NCBI RefSeq assembly: GCF_024518835.1 | Contig: NZ_JANIGO010000001.1 | Span: forward strand, 1 to 64,000 | DNA length: 64,000 nucleotides | Reading direction: 5' to 3' | Source: Limnobacter humi | GTDB taxonomy: Bacteria > Pseudomonadota > Gammaproteobacteria > Burkholderiales > Burkholderiaceae_B | Shown here: one piece after another, positions 1-8,965 of the stretch | Layout: each line of letters opens with the position of its first letter | Numbering within the stretch: the first letter of the stretch is position 1 | The notes under the pieces: model-generated | What the model was told of the DNA's origin: nothing | The model's input: only the letters and a program-made list of their open reading frames with translations | The model's database searches: none | Made by a program: the position numbers and the translations under genes

Positions 1-5
1 CACGC

Positions 6-11
6 TACAAT
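6..11 (+). promoter_or_regulatory. Probable -10 box upstream of the pseudouridine synthase gene
   Basis: TACAAT is a near-consensus sigma-70 -10 element. Its -35 partner would lie outside the window. Transcription starting about 7 nt downstream would favour a translation start at or after base 84 over the TTG at 39. Confidence 0.4.
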
Positions 12-83
12 CTTCAAATCGCTTCGAAAACCGCTTGCTTGCTTCGTTTCGCGCTGCGTGTCGTGCAGCAGAGAAACGAGATT

Positions 84-851
84 ATGCACACCTCTTTCTC
101 ACCTGTCAAACACTTTTCGGAAAAAAAGTATCAAAAGCCCTTCATGAAAGTCCACCCAAACGTAAAAATTCTTCAGTCTCAAGGACTTGGAAATCGAAAA
201 TTTTGTGAAAAAATTTTGTGGTCTTCCGAGATTTTTCTGAATACCAAAACCTTCCACCCCGATGAGGACCGGATTCAATGGGGTGACGAGCTCACCATCG
301 ACGGCCATTCCTATCAAATCAGCCAATTTAAATACCTGCTGATGAACAAACCCGCCGGGTATGAGACCTCGCACAAGCCGTCACGACACAAATCCGTATT
401 TGAATTGCTGCCAGCGCATTACATCAACCGGGGAGTGCAGGCAGCCGGCCGCCTCGATGTTGACACCACGGGGCTGCTGCTGTTCTCGGACGACGGCCAA
501 TTCATCCACAAAGTCATCAGTGGCAAACAAGGGATCAAGAAGGAGGTGGAGAAGATTTATGTCATGACGCTGGACATGCCCATCCAAGATGAACAAATTG
601 ACCGCCTGCTGGCTGGCGTTGAACTGCAGGAGGAGTTCGACACAGAGTGGGTCAGTGCCAGCAAGGCTGAGCGTCTGGCAGATGGCCGATTGCGCATGGG
701 CATCACCACAGGCAAGTACCACCAGGTAAAACGGATGCTGGCCGCCGTGGGTAATCACGTGACCGGTTTGCACCGGGAAAGCGTGGGGCCATATCAATTA
801 CCGGCGGACCTGGCACCTGGCGAATGGATTGAATTTGAGCCGAACGCCTGA
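84..851 (+). CDS. RsuA/RluB/E/F-family pseudouridine synthase
   Basis: The enzyme isomerises a uridine in rRNA to pseudouridine; by family resemblance the most likely target is 16S U516 (RsuA type), but this cannot be fixed from sequence alone. With the ATG at 84 the protein is about 255 aa. An S4 RNA-binding domain covers roughly residues 26-75 (VKILQSQGLGNRKFCEKIL), and the catalytic domain carries GRLDVDTTGLLLFSDDG with the catalytic Asp near residue 125. The KYHQVKRM motif follows near the C-terminus. The frame is open to the window edge; a TTG at 39 and an ATG at 144 are other possible starts. It ends 81 bp before efp on the same strand. Confidence 0.85.
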   Translation: MHTSFSPVKHFSEKKYQKPFMKVHPNVKILQSQGLGNRKFCEKILWSSEIFLNTKTFHPDEDRIQWGDELTIDGHSYQISQFKYLLMNKPAGYETSHKPSRHKSVFELLPAHYINRGVQAAGRLDVDTTGLLLFSDDGQFIHKVISGKQGIKKEVEKIYVMTLDMPIQDEQIDRLLAGVELQEEFDTEWVSASKAERLADGRLRMGITTGKYHQVKRMLAAVGNHVTGLHRESVGPYQLPADLAPGEWIEFEPNA

Positions 852-870
852 TTTGATTGGAAAAAGTGGG

Positions 871-898
871 TTGTGTCGCCAAACACTTCGAGTACAAT
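871..898 (+). promoter_or_regulatory. Probable efp promoter
   Basis: TTGTGT at 871-876 and TACAAT at 893-898 are separated by 16 bp, a good sigma-70 arrangement about 35 bp upstream of the efp ATG. Confidence 0.55.
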
Positions 899-932
899 AC
901 GTGGCTTCCAATTTACCCAAGACTCGGTTCCC

Positions 933-1493
933 ATGAAAATCGCTCAAGAAATTCGCACTGGCAACGTGGTGATGGTCGGCAAAGACCCCATGGTTGTATT
1001 GAAGACTGAATACAACAAGTCTGGCCGCAACGCCGCAGTGGTCAAGATGAAAATGAAAAACCTGTTGACCGGCGCTGGCATGGAAAACGTGGTGAAAGCC
1101 GACGAAAAGTTTGAGCTGCTGGTTCTGGATCGCAAAGAAGTGACCTACTCTTATTTTGCGGATCCCATGTATGTATTCATGGACGGTGATTACAACCAGT
1201 ATGAAGTGGAAGCCGAAAACCTTGGCGACGCACTGAACTACATTGAAGACGGGATGCCTTGCGAAGTGGTGTTTTATGACGGCAAAGCCCTGTCCGTTGA
1301 ATTGCCCACCAGCCTGATTCGAGAAGTGGAGTACACGGAGCCTGCCGTTCGTGGCGACACCTCTGGCAAAATCATGAAAGCGGCTCGTATCAAACCAACT
1401 GGCTACGAAATTCAAGTGCCGGCTTTTGTTGAAATTGGTGACAAGATTGAAATCGATACCCGCACCAATGAATACCGTAACCGGGTTAAGTAA
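933..1493 (+). CDS. efp: Translation elongation factor P
   Basis: EF-P binds ribosomes stalled on polyproline stretches and helps form the peptide bond. The 186-aa protein starts [15 protein letters not shown] and has the usual length and three-barrel layout. The tip of the first domain reads [10 protein letters not shown], placing Arg at position 32. Lys at this position would indicate EpmA-type lysylation; Arg32 indicates the EarP pathway, in which the arginine is rhamnosylated. The gene for EarP follows directly. The ATG at 933 is preferred over an upstream in-frame TTG at 873 because that TTG lies within the predicted promoter. A terminator follows the stop codon. Confidence 0.97.
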   Translation: MKIAQEIRTGNVVMVGKDPMVVLKTEYNKSGRNAAVVKMKMKNLLTGAGMENVVKADEKFELLVLDRKEVTYSYFADPMYVFMDGDYNQYEVEAENLGDALNYIEDGMPCEVVFYDGKALSVELPTSLIREVEYTEPAVRGDTSGKIMKAARIKPTGYEIQVPAFVEIGDKIEIDTRTNEYRNRVK

Positions 1494-1514
1494 ATAGATT
1501 CAGAACGCGGATGG

Positions 1515-1539
1515 AAAGGGCCCCGAGTGGGCCCTTTTT
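1515..1539 (+). terminator. Rho-independent terminator after efp
   Basis: AAAGGGCCC, a 5-nt loop, then GGGCCCTTT running into five T residues. It sits just after the efp stop and argues against in-frame earP starts at 1511-1541. Confidence 0.8.
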
Positions 1540-1564
1540 CATGATTCCACCAACAGGCCCCACC

Positions 1565-2620
1565 ATGCGCCACCTGACGATTGTTGTTGTGTGCAAAGTC
1601 ATCGACAACTTGGGCGATGCCGGTTTTTGCCTGCGTCTGTCCCGGCGGCTTGCCACGCTGGGACACTCCGTGGTGATGCTGCACGACGCACCAGCGACCC
1701 TCGCGTTGTTGTACCCAACAGCAGAGTGCTCATCGTTGTTGTTGATTGATGCTCGGTCCTCTTGGCAATGGCCGACAAACGGGGCCGAGTCAAACAGTGA
1801 ACCGGATTTGATTTTGGAACCGTTCGGGACATCCAGTCATCAGACTCAGACTCGTTTTGATAACACCTTAAAAACAAGATTTCCCAAAACACCCTGGCTG
1901 TTGATTGATTACCTGTCCGCAGAGTCGTGGATAGAGGATTTTCACCTACGGTCCTCCGTTGAACCTAGCACGGGTCACCGCAGCACTTATTTTTACCCAG
2001 GCTTCACAGCACAAACCGGTGGCATCGTTCATGGCGACTTTGCACAGTCACTCTGGAGCCCCCCAGCAGTCCGCTGTCATCGCATCTTTGTATTCGCTTA
2101 CCCTCATGCCCCCCTGGACCGTTTGATTAATCACGCCACGCAAGAACAAGCGATTGTGGTGTCTGGTCGAGCCCCTCAAGATCCAGCGCTGAGGACTCGG
2201 GTTCAGATGCAAGAATTTGTTCCGCAATCGGCGTTTGATGCACTGTTATTGAAGCATGATTTGCTATTCGTTCGCGGTGAAGACAGCTTTGTGCGGGCGC
2301 AACTGGCCGGGCGCCCGATGATTTGGCAGATTTACCCGACCGATGATCAGGTACACCTTGAAAAATTGGCTGAATTTTTCAACCTCTACGCCAAAGGCTT
2401 GCCACAGACGACCCGTGATTGGTGGTGGCAACTGTGGCGATGCTGGAATGGCGCAGAACCGGTCGACATTTGGCCCTTGCTGTGGTCACACATGGAAGAA
2501 CATTGGCCTGTATTGTGCACGCATTCTCAACACTGGCAACAACACCTGCTGAATGGACCAGAGCTTGTAAAGGAAGTTCTGACATGGGTGGAATCCCAAG
2601 CCCCTACAAACCAACAATAG
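1565..2620 (+). CDS. earP: EF-P arginine rhamnosyltransferase EarP
   Basis: EarP transfers rhamnose from dTDP-rhamnose to Arg32 of EF-P. The 351-aa protein begins MRHLTIVVVCKVIDNLGDAG, the N-terminal motif of the family with its essential aspartates. The C-terminal half carries LLFVRGEDSFVRAQLAGRP followed by WQIYPTDDQ, the nucleotide-sugar binding signature. The neighbouring efp encodes the matching Arg32 substrate, which supports the call. The ATG at 1565 is chosen because the upstream in-frame starts lie in or beside the efp terminator. The stop is 65 bp before the next gene. Confidence 0.93.
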   Translation: MRHLTIVVVCKVIDNLGDAGFCLRLSRRLATLGHSVVMLHDAPATLALLYPTAECSSLLLIDARSSWQWPTNGAESNSEPDLILEPFGTSSHQTQTRFDNTLKTRFPKTPWLLIDYLSAESWIEDFHLRSSVEPSTGHRSTYFYPGFTAQTGGIVHGDFAQSLWSPPAVRCHRIFVFAYPHAPLDRLINHATQEQAIVVSGRAPQDPALRTRVQMQEFVPQSAFDALLLKHDLLFVRGEDSFVRAQLAGRPMIWQIYPTDDQVHLEKLAEFFNLYAKGLPQTTRDWWWQLWRCWNGAEPVDIWPLLWSHMEEHWPVLCTHSQHWQQHLLNGPELVKEVLTWVESQAPTNQQ

Positions 2621-2685
2621 CCAATTAATCAGTAACTTATTCCACCCACTGATTAACCCCCAGACCGCTGACACTGAACACCAAG

Positions 2686-3381
2686 ATGATCACTTGGATG
2701 TTCACCATGCTGTCTTTTCTACTATCGCTGGGACTTGGATTTGGCGCCATCGACTTGGACGAACTCCCGATGACTCAGGTGCAGTCCATCGTGAATGAGG
2801 TGGTGCAACAACTCGACTCAAGCCTGTCGGTCAAACCGAGTGTGGTCGTCAGTAACCGAAAGGATCCTACCCCGCTGGGCGCCATCTCCTACACCAGCGG
2901 CCGATGTGTCATCGTCATCAACCCCAATCCAGATGCATGGGCGCAATGGGGACGCTTTCTGAATGCGGACAACAAACCAAATTGGCAAGAGATCATTGCC
3001 GCTTCAGCAGCGCATGAGGTGGGCCATTGCATGCGGGAAAGCCGTCAGTTTGTGACGCAATTCACCGTACAGGACCCTCAGCATCAAGCCTTGTCTGGCT
3101 CCGCTCAACTTTCTGGTTCCCACGAATCAGTATTCAAACAAGAGCTATTCGCCGACGCGGTGGCGCTGATTTATGCGCGGGAATTTGCTGGCCCCAACGC
3201 TGAGCCTGTGGTGGAGGCCATGATCAACAGCCGAGAGAGATTTGCTGACAATGACCCCACTCACAGCACCGGGGCTTACCTCAAGGCATTGAAAAGCATG
3301 GATGTAACACGCCACGCTGCTGAATCCATGGGGCAAGCGGCCAGCAGGTTGCTCAATGATGTCAGCATCGCCGCCCTGTAA
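2686..3381 (+). CDS. Putative exported zinc metallopeptidase (HExxH)
   Basis: Function is not known. The 231-aa product has a hydrophobic N-terminus (about residues 1-21) that looks like a signal peptide or anchor. It has HEVGH at residues 110-114 and ELFADAVAL from residue 153, where the Glu could be the third zinc ligand. HExxH followed by ExxAD is the gluzincin pattern (M48-like and related families), so a periplasmic or secreted peptidase is plausible. No known domain order beyond this was recognised. It lies after earP on the same strand and faces xerC convergently, ending 28 bp from the xerC stop. Confidence 0.7.
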   Translation: MITWMFTMLSFLLSLGLGFGAIDLDELPMTQVQSIVNEVVQQLDSSLSVKPSVVVSNRKDPTPLGAISYTSGRCVIVINPNPDAWAQWGRFLNADNKPNWQEIIAASAAHEVGHCMRESRQFVTQFTVQDPQHQALSGSAQLSGSHESVFKQELFADAVALIYAREFAGPNAEPVVEAMINSRERFADNDPTHSTGAYLKALKSMDVTRHAAESMGQAASRLLNDVSIAAL

Positions 3382-3409
3382 ACGGCGGCCAATTCGACAC
3401 CCGCAAACC

Positions 3410-4333
3410 TTACTTCGCCCGGGGAAACGCCTTGTCGTAAACCGCGGAGAGGTGGGCAAAATCAAGCGCTGTGTAAACCTGGGTCGAGGCAATGGATGCA
3501 TGGCCCAGCAATTCCTGGACCCCGCGAAGGTTCTGTGAACCTTGCAGGACATGACTTCCGAAGGAATGGCGAAGCATGTGCGGATGCAGGTGTTGGCTCA
3601 ATCCTTTCTGCCGCGCGTATTTGGATATGGCGTGCTGCGCCATTCGGACGGTCAACGGTTGGCCTTTGGATGACAAAAAAAGTGCAGCCGAATCTGGCAT
3701 GTTCAATTCGGTTAAATGGCGCTGCCGACACTCAAGGAATTGAAGCAGTGTGTTCCGAAGACTCTCGATCAGCGGAACAACGCGAGTTTTTGAACCCTTG
3801 CCCAACACACGCAACTGGGCCGCATTCAAATCCAAGCTGGACATGGCGGATACATGGGCACCCGGCGTTTGCAATGAGAGGGCTTCGCTAATGCGCAGCC
3901 CGGTGCCGTACAGCAACTCAATCAAAACACGGGACTGGCAAGCCTGAAAATCAGTGGCCCCCCCCCCCTCCAACAAGGCCATGACCTGATCAACAGACAG
4001 CGCTTTGGGCAACGCTTTGCCAGACCTGGGCGTTTTTAAAGTTTCGGCGGGGCTATTCTGCAAATGCCCTTCGCGAACCAGAAAACCATAAAACCCGCGC
4101 CAGCTACTGGCCATCCTGGCCAACGACCGGGGCGAAAGGCCATCGGCATGTCGCCGCGCGAGCAGGCTCTTCAAGCCAGGCTCATTGAGAGCCGCTGGGT
4201 TTTCACCCAGCAAGCCCAGGTCTCGCGCCACCGCAGCACAGGTGTTGGCGCTGTATCTGCGCTCGAAGGCCAAATAATTCAGGTAAGCCTGAACTAGTGG
4301 CTGGGGGCTTGCAGGCGACTGAGGGCTGCGCAT
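3410..4333 (-). CDS. xerC: Site-specific tyrosine recombinase XerC
   Basis: XerC acts with XerD at dif to resolve chromosome dimers. The 307-aa protein has an N-terminal SAM-like DNA-binding domain (about 10-95) and a complete catalytic set: Arg147 in GTGLRISEA, Lys179 in LGKGSKTR, His252 and Arg255 in HPHMLRHSF, His278 in ELLGHASI and Tyr287 in STQVYTAL. Its start overlaps the DUF484 gene by 40 bp, so the two are translationally close, as in the conserved dapF-DUF484-xerC order. A run of eleven G residues in the coding strand (3958-3968) encodes Gly123-125 and is unusual. A housekeeping XerC is favoured over a mobile-element integrase because of this context. Confidence 0.93.
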   Translation of the reverse strand: MRSPQSPASPQPLVQAYLNYLAFERRYSANTCAAVARDLGLLGENPAALNEPGLKSLLARRHADGLSPRSLARMASSWRGFYGFLVREGHLQNSPAETLKTPRSGKALPKALSVDQVMALLEGGGATDFQACQSRVLIELLYGTGLRISEALSLQTPGAHVSAMSSLDLNAAQLRVLGKGSKTRVVPLIESLRNTLLQFLECRQRHLTELNMPDSAALFLSSKGQPLTVRMAQHAISKYARQKGLSQHLHPHMLRHSFGSHVLQGSQNLRGVQELLGHASIASTQVYTALDFAHLSAVYDKAFPRAK

Positions 4334-4941
4334 GCGATTTCAGCCAAGGTATTGAGAAAATCGGTTTCAAGAGTGGGCGCAAATCGATCTTTGTCTGGGG
4401 AGCCCAAACCAAGCACTCCAAAAGCATCCGGGCTGGCACCGACGCGGATGGGCATGAGCACCACGGAACGGGGGTGAATTTCCTCGCCTTCGAAGACTGC
4501 TAAGGACGGGGCATGGTCGGCAAAGCCGCAATACAGACCCTTCATTTGGCTAAAGAGATTCCGATCGGTCGATTGGGCATCCGCGGAGTCCAACCACAGG
4601 GACAGTCGAACCATGGGAACCTGAAACTGCTGTTTGATTTGCTCGGTGAGAACCAGGGGTAAAGTCGCAACATCCTTGATGGTCAGCAGCGTTCGCGATA
4701 CCGCCTGCAACTTGTTGATGATGGCCTGGTTTTCGACAGCCGCATTGCTCATGTCGGCGATGCGGTGCTCAAGGGCCTTGACCTTTTCGCGCATGGTTTG
4801 CAATTGCCGATCCTGCAGCGAAGCAACATTGCCCGAGGTTTGCTCTGGCAAACGCACAAAGGCCAACACACCTGGGTTACGGATGAGGAACTCTGGATTT
4901 GCTTTGAGAAAATCCACAACTTTTTGAGCTTCTTCGCTCAT
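4294..4941 (-). CDS. DUF484 family protein
   Basis: The molecular role of the family is not established. The 215-aa protein has the typical N-terminus (MSEEAQKVVDFLKANPEFLI), a short predicted coiled coil around residues 40-60, and a C-terminal GAF-like region (about 75-210). The gene sits between dapF and xerC as in many proteobacteria; its ATG overlaps the dapF stop by 4 bp (ATGA), indicating coupled translation. Confidence 0.9.
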   Translation of the reverse strand: MSEEAQKVVDFLKANPEFLIRNPGVLAFVRLPEQTSGNVASLQDRQLQTMREKVKALEHRIADMSNAAVENQAIINKLQAVSRTLLTIKDVATLPLVLTEQIKQQFQVPMVRLSLWLDSADAQSTDRNLFSQMKGLYCGFADHAPSLAVFEGEEIHPRSVVLMPIRVGASPDAFGVLGLGSPDKDRFAPTLETDFLNTLAEIACAALSRLQAPSH

Positions 4942-5819
4942 AGATAAAACTCTCCTTCGAAAACGGTTTGTGCGGGGCCCGTCATGAGTACATCACTGTC
5001 TGGATTTCCCGACCATTGAATGGTCAGCGTACCACCGGCTTTGACGATGTCGACCTGATCGGACAGGAGTCCCATTTTCATGCCGGCCACTGCGGCAGCG
5101 CACGCGCCAGTGCCACAAGCCAGCGTCTCGCCGACGCCGCGCTCATACACCCGGAGGTGCGCCCGGCTTCGATCCACCACACAGAGGAATCCGACGTTGA
5201 CCCGCTCAGGAAACCGAGGATGGCTCTCCAGCGTGCTCCCCAGAGATTGCACCAGGTCATCGGATGCTGGCTGATCCAGCAAAATAACCACATGGGGATT
5301 GCCCATGGACACCACAGAAACCCAGAGGTCTTGCTCAACAAGCCCAGCATCCACGGGTAATTTGTATTGCACTAGCCCGCCGAACTTCCGCATGGACAAA
5401 CCATCGGCAACAAACGGCAAAGCGGCAGGCTCGAAGCTGGCTGGCCCCATGTTGACCTTCACCCAATTGTGTCGAATGATTTGAGGCTCGATCACGCCAG
5501 GTATGGTTTCAACCCGAATGCTGTTTTTGTCAGTCAGGCCTTTGTCCGTCACGTACTGGGCGAAACAGCGAGCGCCATTGCCACATTGCTGAACCTCATG
5601 GCCATCGGCGTTAAAGATACGGTATCGAAAGTCGTTGCCAGCGGACTGGGCCGTTTCAACGACCAAGACCTGATCAGCGCCAACGCCAAAGTGGCGATCC
5701 GACAATCGCTTGATCAACTCCGGCTGAAGGTTCAACGATCCGTCCCGGTTGTCCAGCACGACAAAGTCGTTGCCAGCGCCATGCATTTTTGTGAATCGCA
5801 GTATGGTCCGAGAGGGCAT
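4938..5819 (-). CDS. dapF: Diaminopimelate epimerase
   Basis: DapF converts LL-diaminopimelate to the meso form for lysine and peptidoglycan synthesis. The 293-aa protein contains both catalytic cysteines: Cys79 in QQCGNGARC and Cys235 in ETLACGTGACAA. The start MPSRTILRFTKMHGAGNDF matches the family N-terminus. In-frame sequence continues upstream to 5945 but overlaps the acyltransferase gene and is not part of a normal DapF. It is probably in an operon with the upstream acyltransferases and the downstream DUF484 and xerC genes. Confidence 0.96.
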   Translation of the reverse strand: MPSRTILRFTKMHGAGNDFVVLDNRDGSLNLQPELIKRLSDRHFGVGADQVLVVETAQSAGNDFRYRIFNADGHEVQQCGNGARCFAQYVTDKGLTDKNSIRVETIPGVIEPQIIRHNWVKVNMGPASFEPAALPFVADGLSMRKFGGLVQYKLPVDAGLVEQDLWVSVVSMGNPHVVILLDQPASDDLVQSLGSTLESHPRFPERVNVGFLCVVDRSRAHLRVYERGVGETLACGTGACAAAVAGMKMGLLSDQVDIVKAGGTLTIQWSGNPDSDVLMTGPAQTVFEGEFYL

Positions 5820-5853
5820 TTGCAAAATTCCGAGGGAACGAAGGTGTAAGCAC

Positions 5854-6729
5854 TCAGTATATTCTGGACTCACCGGGGGGGCGGGTCTTGAAGCGCTTAT
5901 GAAGCCAAAGGTATTGCGTGATGTTGTCGCGAACCCACCGTTCAATGTGGTGATTCATGGCCTGCGTGGATGCAGTCTCATCGTCAAGTGGAAAATTGGC
6001 CAAGGGTTCGCCAATCGTCACCTCATAACGCCCCTGCCTGTAACGGGTCAACACGGGTATAACCTGGGCTTTCATCATTTTGGCCAAGCGGGCGACCGCC
6101 GTCACAGTGGCGGCTTTGTTGCCGAAAAAATCGACGAATACGGAGTCGCGCTCACCAAAATCCATGTCTGGGAGGTAATACAGCGGCCTTCCCTGCTTCA
6201 TCGCGGCAATCAAGGGGCGAATGCCTTGCTGACGGGACAACAGGAGCGGTTGGCCCAGTTGGGAACGCCCTTTGAGAATGAGGTCGTTCAAGACTGGGTT
6301 TTTCTGGTTGGAATACATGGTGACCATGTCAACTTCCAGACAGAGCCGACTCCAGGCAGCGTCCAGTCCCAAAAAATGGGGTGCAAGGAAAATGGTATTT
6401 TGCCCACCGGCCAACACCCGTAGTGCTTCGGGATTGACCAAGCGAACACGGCGACGCACCGTGTTGGCATTGCCTTGCCACAACCACCCGCGGTCCAAAA
6501 ACGTACGGAGATAAAAATACATGTGGGCAGCGCACCAACCCCAGCGCTGAAATGGTCCCGCTTCGGGGAAACAGAGGCGCAGATTGGTCAAAGTGACTTG
6601 ACGCCTTTCACGGGCAACAGCCATCAACAACAGTGTCAACACTATGGCAATTGTGCTGGAGAGCATTCGATAGAACAGGTAAGGCAAGTTGGCCAAACCA
6701 AACCAACACTTGATGAGCAATGACGTCAC
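5854..6729 (-). CDS. LpxL/HtrB-family acyltransferase (second copy)
   Basis: The protein is probably a late acyltransferase that adds a secondary acyl chain to lipid A at the inner membrane. The 291-aa sequence has an N-terminal membrane segment (about 20-40) and the catalytic H(x)4D motif APHFLGLD at His118-Asp123. It starts with GTG, preceded by GAGG 8 nt upstream. It follows the related acyltransferase gene by 15 bp, so the pair probably provides two steps. Which one is LpxL-like and which LpxM-like cannot be told from sequence alone. Confidence 0.88.
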   Translation of the reverse strand: MTSLLIKCWFGLANLPYLFYRMLSSTIAIVLTLLLMAVARERRQVTLTNLRLCFPEAGPFQRWGWCAAHMYFYLRTFLDRGWLWQGNANTVRRRVRLVNPEALRVLAGGQNTIFLAPHFLGLDAAWSRLCLEVDMVTMYSNQKNPVLNDLILKGRSQLGQPLLLSRQQGIRPLIAAMKQGRPLYYLPDMDFGERDSVFVDFFGNKAATVTAVARLAKMMKAQVIPVLTRYRQGRYEVTIGEPLANFPLDDETASTQAMNHHIERWVRDNITQYLWLHKRFKTRPPGESRIY

Positions 6730-6744
6730 GATGCGACCCTCAAT

Positions 6745-7590
6745 TCAGGTATTTTTGGGTGCTTTGTAACGCTCATAGCCCCAATAGTATTGTTCGGGAT
6801 GCTTGAGGATAAGCGCTTCCATGGCTTGATTGACCTGGGTTGCTGCCTCAACAGGGTCCTCGCTCAATTGAACGGGACCTGGATACAAGTCAAGCCGAAA
6901 GCCCTGTCCAAAAGGCTTGCGATAACCGATTGCCAAAATGACGCTGGCGCCTGTTGTATTCACCAAACGACCTGGCAAAGTCATGGTGTATGCGGGCTGC
7001 CCAAACATGGGAGCCCACACACCCTCGCCATTGGAGGGCACTTGATCGGGCAAGAGACCGACGGCCTCACCGCGCCGCAGGGCCTTCAGAAGAATTTTGA
7101 CACCCGACAAATTGGTGGGTGCAATACCCACACCATCCCGCGCTCGGCTGGTTTCAATGATTTGCTGCAGTTCTGGCTTGCGATTGGGGCGATACAGCAC
7201 CGTGATGGCTTGCCGTGTTGAAAAAATTTGGGCGGCCGATTCGAAGCTTCCCATGTGGGGCGTGAGAAACAGCATGCCTCGCCCCTTTTCCCGAGCGCTA
7301 TCCACAACATCCCAACCGGTGATTTCGGCGCAAGCCGCCACGCCTTGATCGGTTTTCCGTCCCCACAAAAACGGCAACTCAAGCAGGGCCATGCCAGCCT
7401 GGGCAACGGATCCCCGCACCGCTTTCCATTTCAACGACCCATGGCTTCCAAAAGCGATAGCGGCATGTTGGTGGATTTTTCGCCGATAAGACGCCGACAG
7501 GCCGTACACCGCCCAGCCCAACACAGCACCAATGGCATGCAACAGGGGCAAGGGAAAACGGGCCAGCAGATTGAACAGAGGTTTGATCAT
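6745..7590 (-). CDS. LpxL/HtrB-family lysophospholipid/lipid A acyltransferase
   Basis: This 281-aa protein has an N-terminal hydrophobic anchor (about 5-32) and the H(x)4E catalytic motif TPHMGSFE (His112-Glu117), typical of secondary lipid A acyltransferases. LLPDQVPSNGEG further downstream is a second family signature. It is the first gene of a minus-strand series with a second acyltransferase, dapF, DUF484 and xerC, and diverges from metK. The promoter must lie in the 190 bp shared with metK. Confidence 0.88.
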   Translation of the reverse strand: MIKPLFNLLARFPLPLLHAIGAVLGWAVYGLSASYRRKIHQHAAIAFGSHGSLKWKAVRGSVAQAGMALLELPFLWGRKTDQGVAACAEITGWDVVDSAREKGRGMLFLTPHMGSFESAAQIFSTRQAITVLYRPNRKPELQQIIETSRARDGVGIAPTNLSGVKILLKALRRGEAVGLLPDQVPSNGEGVWAPMFGQPAYTMTLPGRLVNTTGASVILAIGYRKPFGQGFRLDLYPGPVQLSEDPVEAATQVNQAMEALILKHPEQYYWGYERYKAPKNT

Positions 7591-7625
7591 GAACGGATTG
7601 TACCCAGAGCTGATGAACCATTTTT

Positions 7626-7654
7626 TTGCCCAATACTCTATTTTGTTGTATATT
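7626..7654 (+). promoter_or_regulatory. Probable metK promoter
   Basis: TTGCCC (7626-7631) and TATATT (7649-7654) lie exactly 17 bp apart. Predicted transcription begins near 7661, within a tandem 9-bp repeat (TTCGCTGAG twice), leaving a leader of about 120 nt before the metK ATG. Confidence 0.6.
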
Positions 7655-7781
7655 CGCTGAGTTCGCTGAGTTAAATGACAACTTGCGGGGCGAACTAAAA
7701 CAACACTGCTAAAGCGTCGCCGGGCTTCAAATCAACAGGGGTCGGCTTCGCCGAGTCACCCGTTCATTTGGAGCTTTTTTT

Positions 7782-8948
7782 ATGTCTAACGAGTTTTATT
7801 TCACATCCGAGTCCGTATCCGAAGGTCACCCCGATAAAGTGGCGGACCAAATTTCGGATGCTGTTCTGGATGCCATTCTGGCCCAGGACCCCCGTGCACG
7901 CGTTGCTGCCGAGACCCTAACCAACACCGGCTTGGTGGTCATGGCGGGTGAAATCACCACCCATGCACAAGTCAATTACATTGACGTAGCCCGCGAAACC
8001 CTTAAGAAAATTGGTTACGACAACGGCGACTTTGGCATTGATTACAAAAGTTGCGCAGTCATGGTTTGCTATGATCGCCAAAGCCCAGACATCGCTCAGG
8101 GCGTAGACAAAGCGCATGATGACAACCTGGACCAAGGTGCCGGCGACCAAGGCCTGATGTTCGGTTATGCGGTGAATGAAACCCGCGAATTGATGCCACT
8201 GGCCATCAGCCTGTCTCACCAACTGGTTCATCGCCAGAGCCTGCTGCGCAAAGATGGCCGCTTGCCCTGGTTGCGTCCAGATGCAAAATCTCAGGTCACT
8301 ATCAAATATGTGGACGGAAAACCCTACGCGATTGACACCGTGGTGTTGTCCACCCAGCATTCGCCCGACATTTCCTTGAGTTCATTGCGGGAGGCCGTCA
8401 TTGAGGATGTGATCAAACCTGTTCTACCCAAAGAACTGATCAAGGGCGACATCAAGTATTTGGTGAACCCCACGGGCCGATTCGTGATTGGTGGTCCGCA
8501 GGGCGATTGCGGTCTGACTGGTCGAAAAATCATTGTGGACACCTATGGTGGTGCTGCGCCACACGGTGGCGGTGCTTTCTCTGGCAAAGACCCGTCCAAG
8601 GTCGATCGCTCAGCCGCCTATGCCGGCCGTTATGTGGCCAAAAACGTGGTTGCAGCCGGCCTGGCCGAGAAATGTCTGGTGCAGGTAAGCTACGCCATTG
8701 GCGTGGCCAAACCAACATCGGTGATGGTGAATACCTTCGGCACTGGCAAAATTTCGGATGAGAAGATCACAGCGTTAATTGGGGAACATTTCGATCTGCG
8801 CCCCAAGGGTATTGTTCAAATGCTGGACTTGCTTCGTCCAATTTATGCCAAGACGGCAGCATATGGTCACTTTGGCCGTGAAGAGCCCGAGTTCAGCTGG
8901 GAGCGAACCGACAAGGCAGAGGCACTTCGCGCCGCGGCGGGAATCTGA
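7782..8948 (+). CDS. metK: S-adenosylmethionine synthetase
   Basis: MetK makes S-adenosylmethionine from methionine and ATP. The 388-aa protein has the expected length and motifs: [11 protein letters not shown] near residue 15 (catalytic His), [12 protein letters not shown] in the middle, and [16 protein letters not shown]. It starts at ATG 7782. It lies directly upstream of the SAH riboswitch and ahcY, so consumption and recycling of the methyl donor are encoded side by side. Confidence 0.98.
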   Translation: MSNEFYFTSESVSEGHPDKVADQISDAVLDAILAQDPRARVAAETLTNTGLVVMAGEITTHAQVNYIDVARETLKKIGYDNGDFGIDYKSCAVMVCYDRQSPDIAQGVDKAHDDNLDQGAGDQGLMFGYAVNETRELMPLAISLSHQLVHRQSLLRKDGRLPWLRPDAKSQVTIKYVDGKPYAIDTVVLSTQHSPDISLSSLREAVIEDVIKPVLPKELIKGDIKYLVNPTGRFVIGGPQGDCGLTGRKIIVDTYGGAAPHGGGAFSGKDPSKVDRSAAYAGRYVAKNVVAAGLAEKCLVQVSYAIGVAKPTSVMVNTFGTGKISDEKITALIGEHFDLRPKGIVQMLDLLRPIYAKTAAYGHFGREEPEFSWERTDKAEALRAAAGI

Positions 8949-8965
8949 TAAACTGCAAAGCTATT

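Noticed and set aside
3410-4333. Phage or integron integrase
   Set aside because: The tyrosine recombinase sits in the conserved dapF-DUF484-xerC order and has XerC length, with no att sites or mobile genes nearby.
7661-7781. SAM-II riboswitch in the metK leader
   Set aside because: GCTAAAG is similar to part of the SAM-II motif, but the other conserved segments and pseudoknot spacing are missing.
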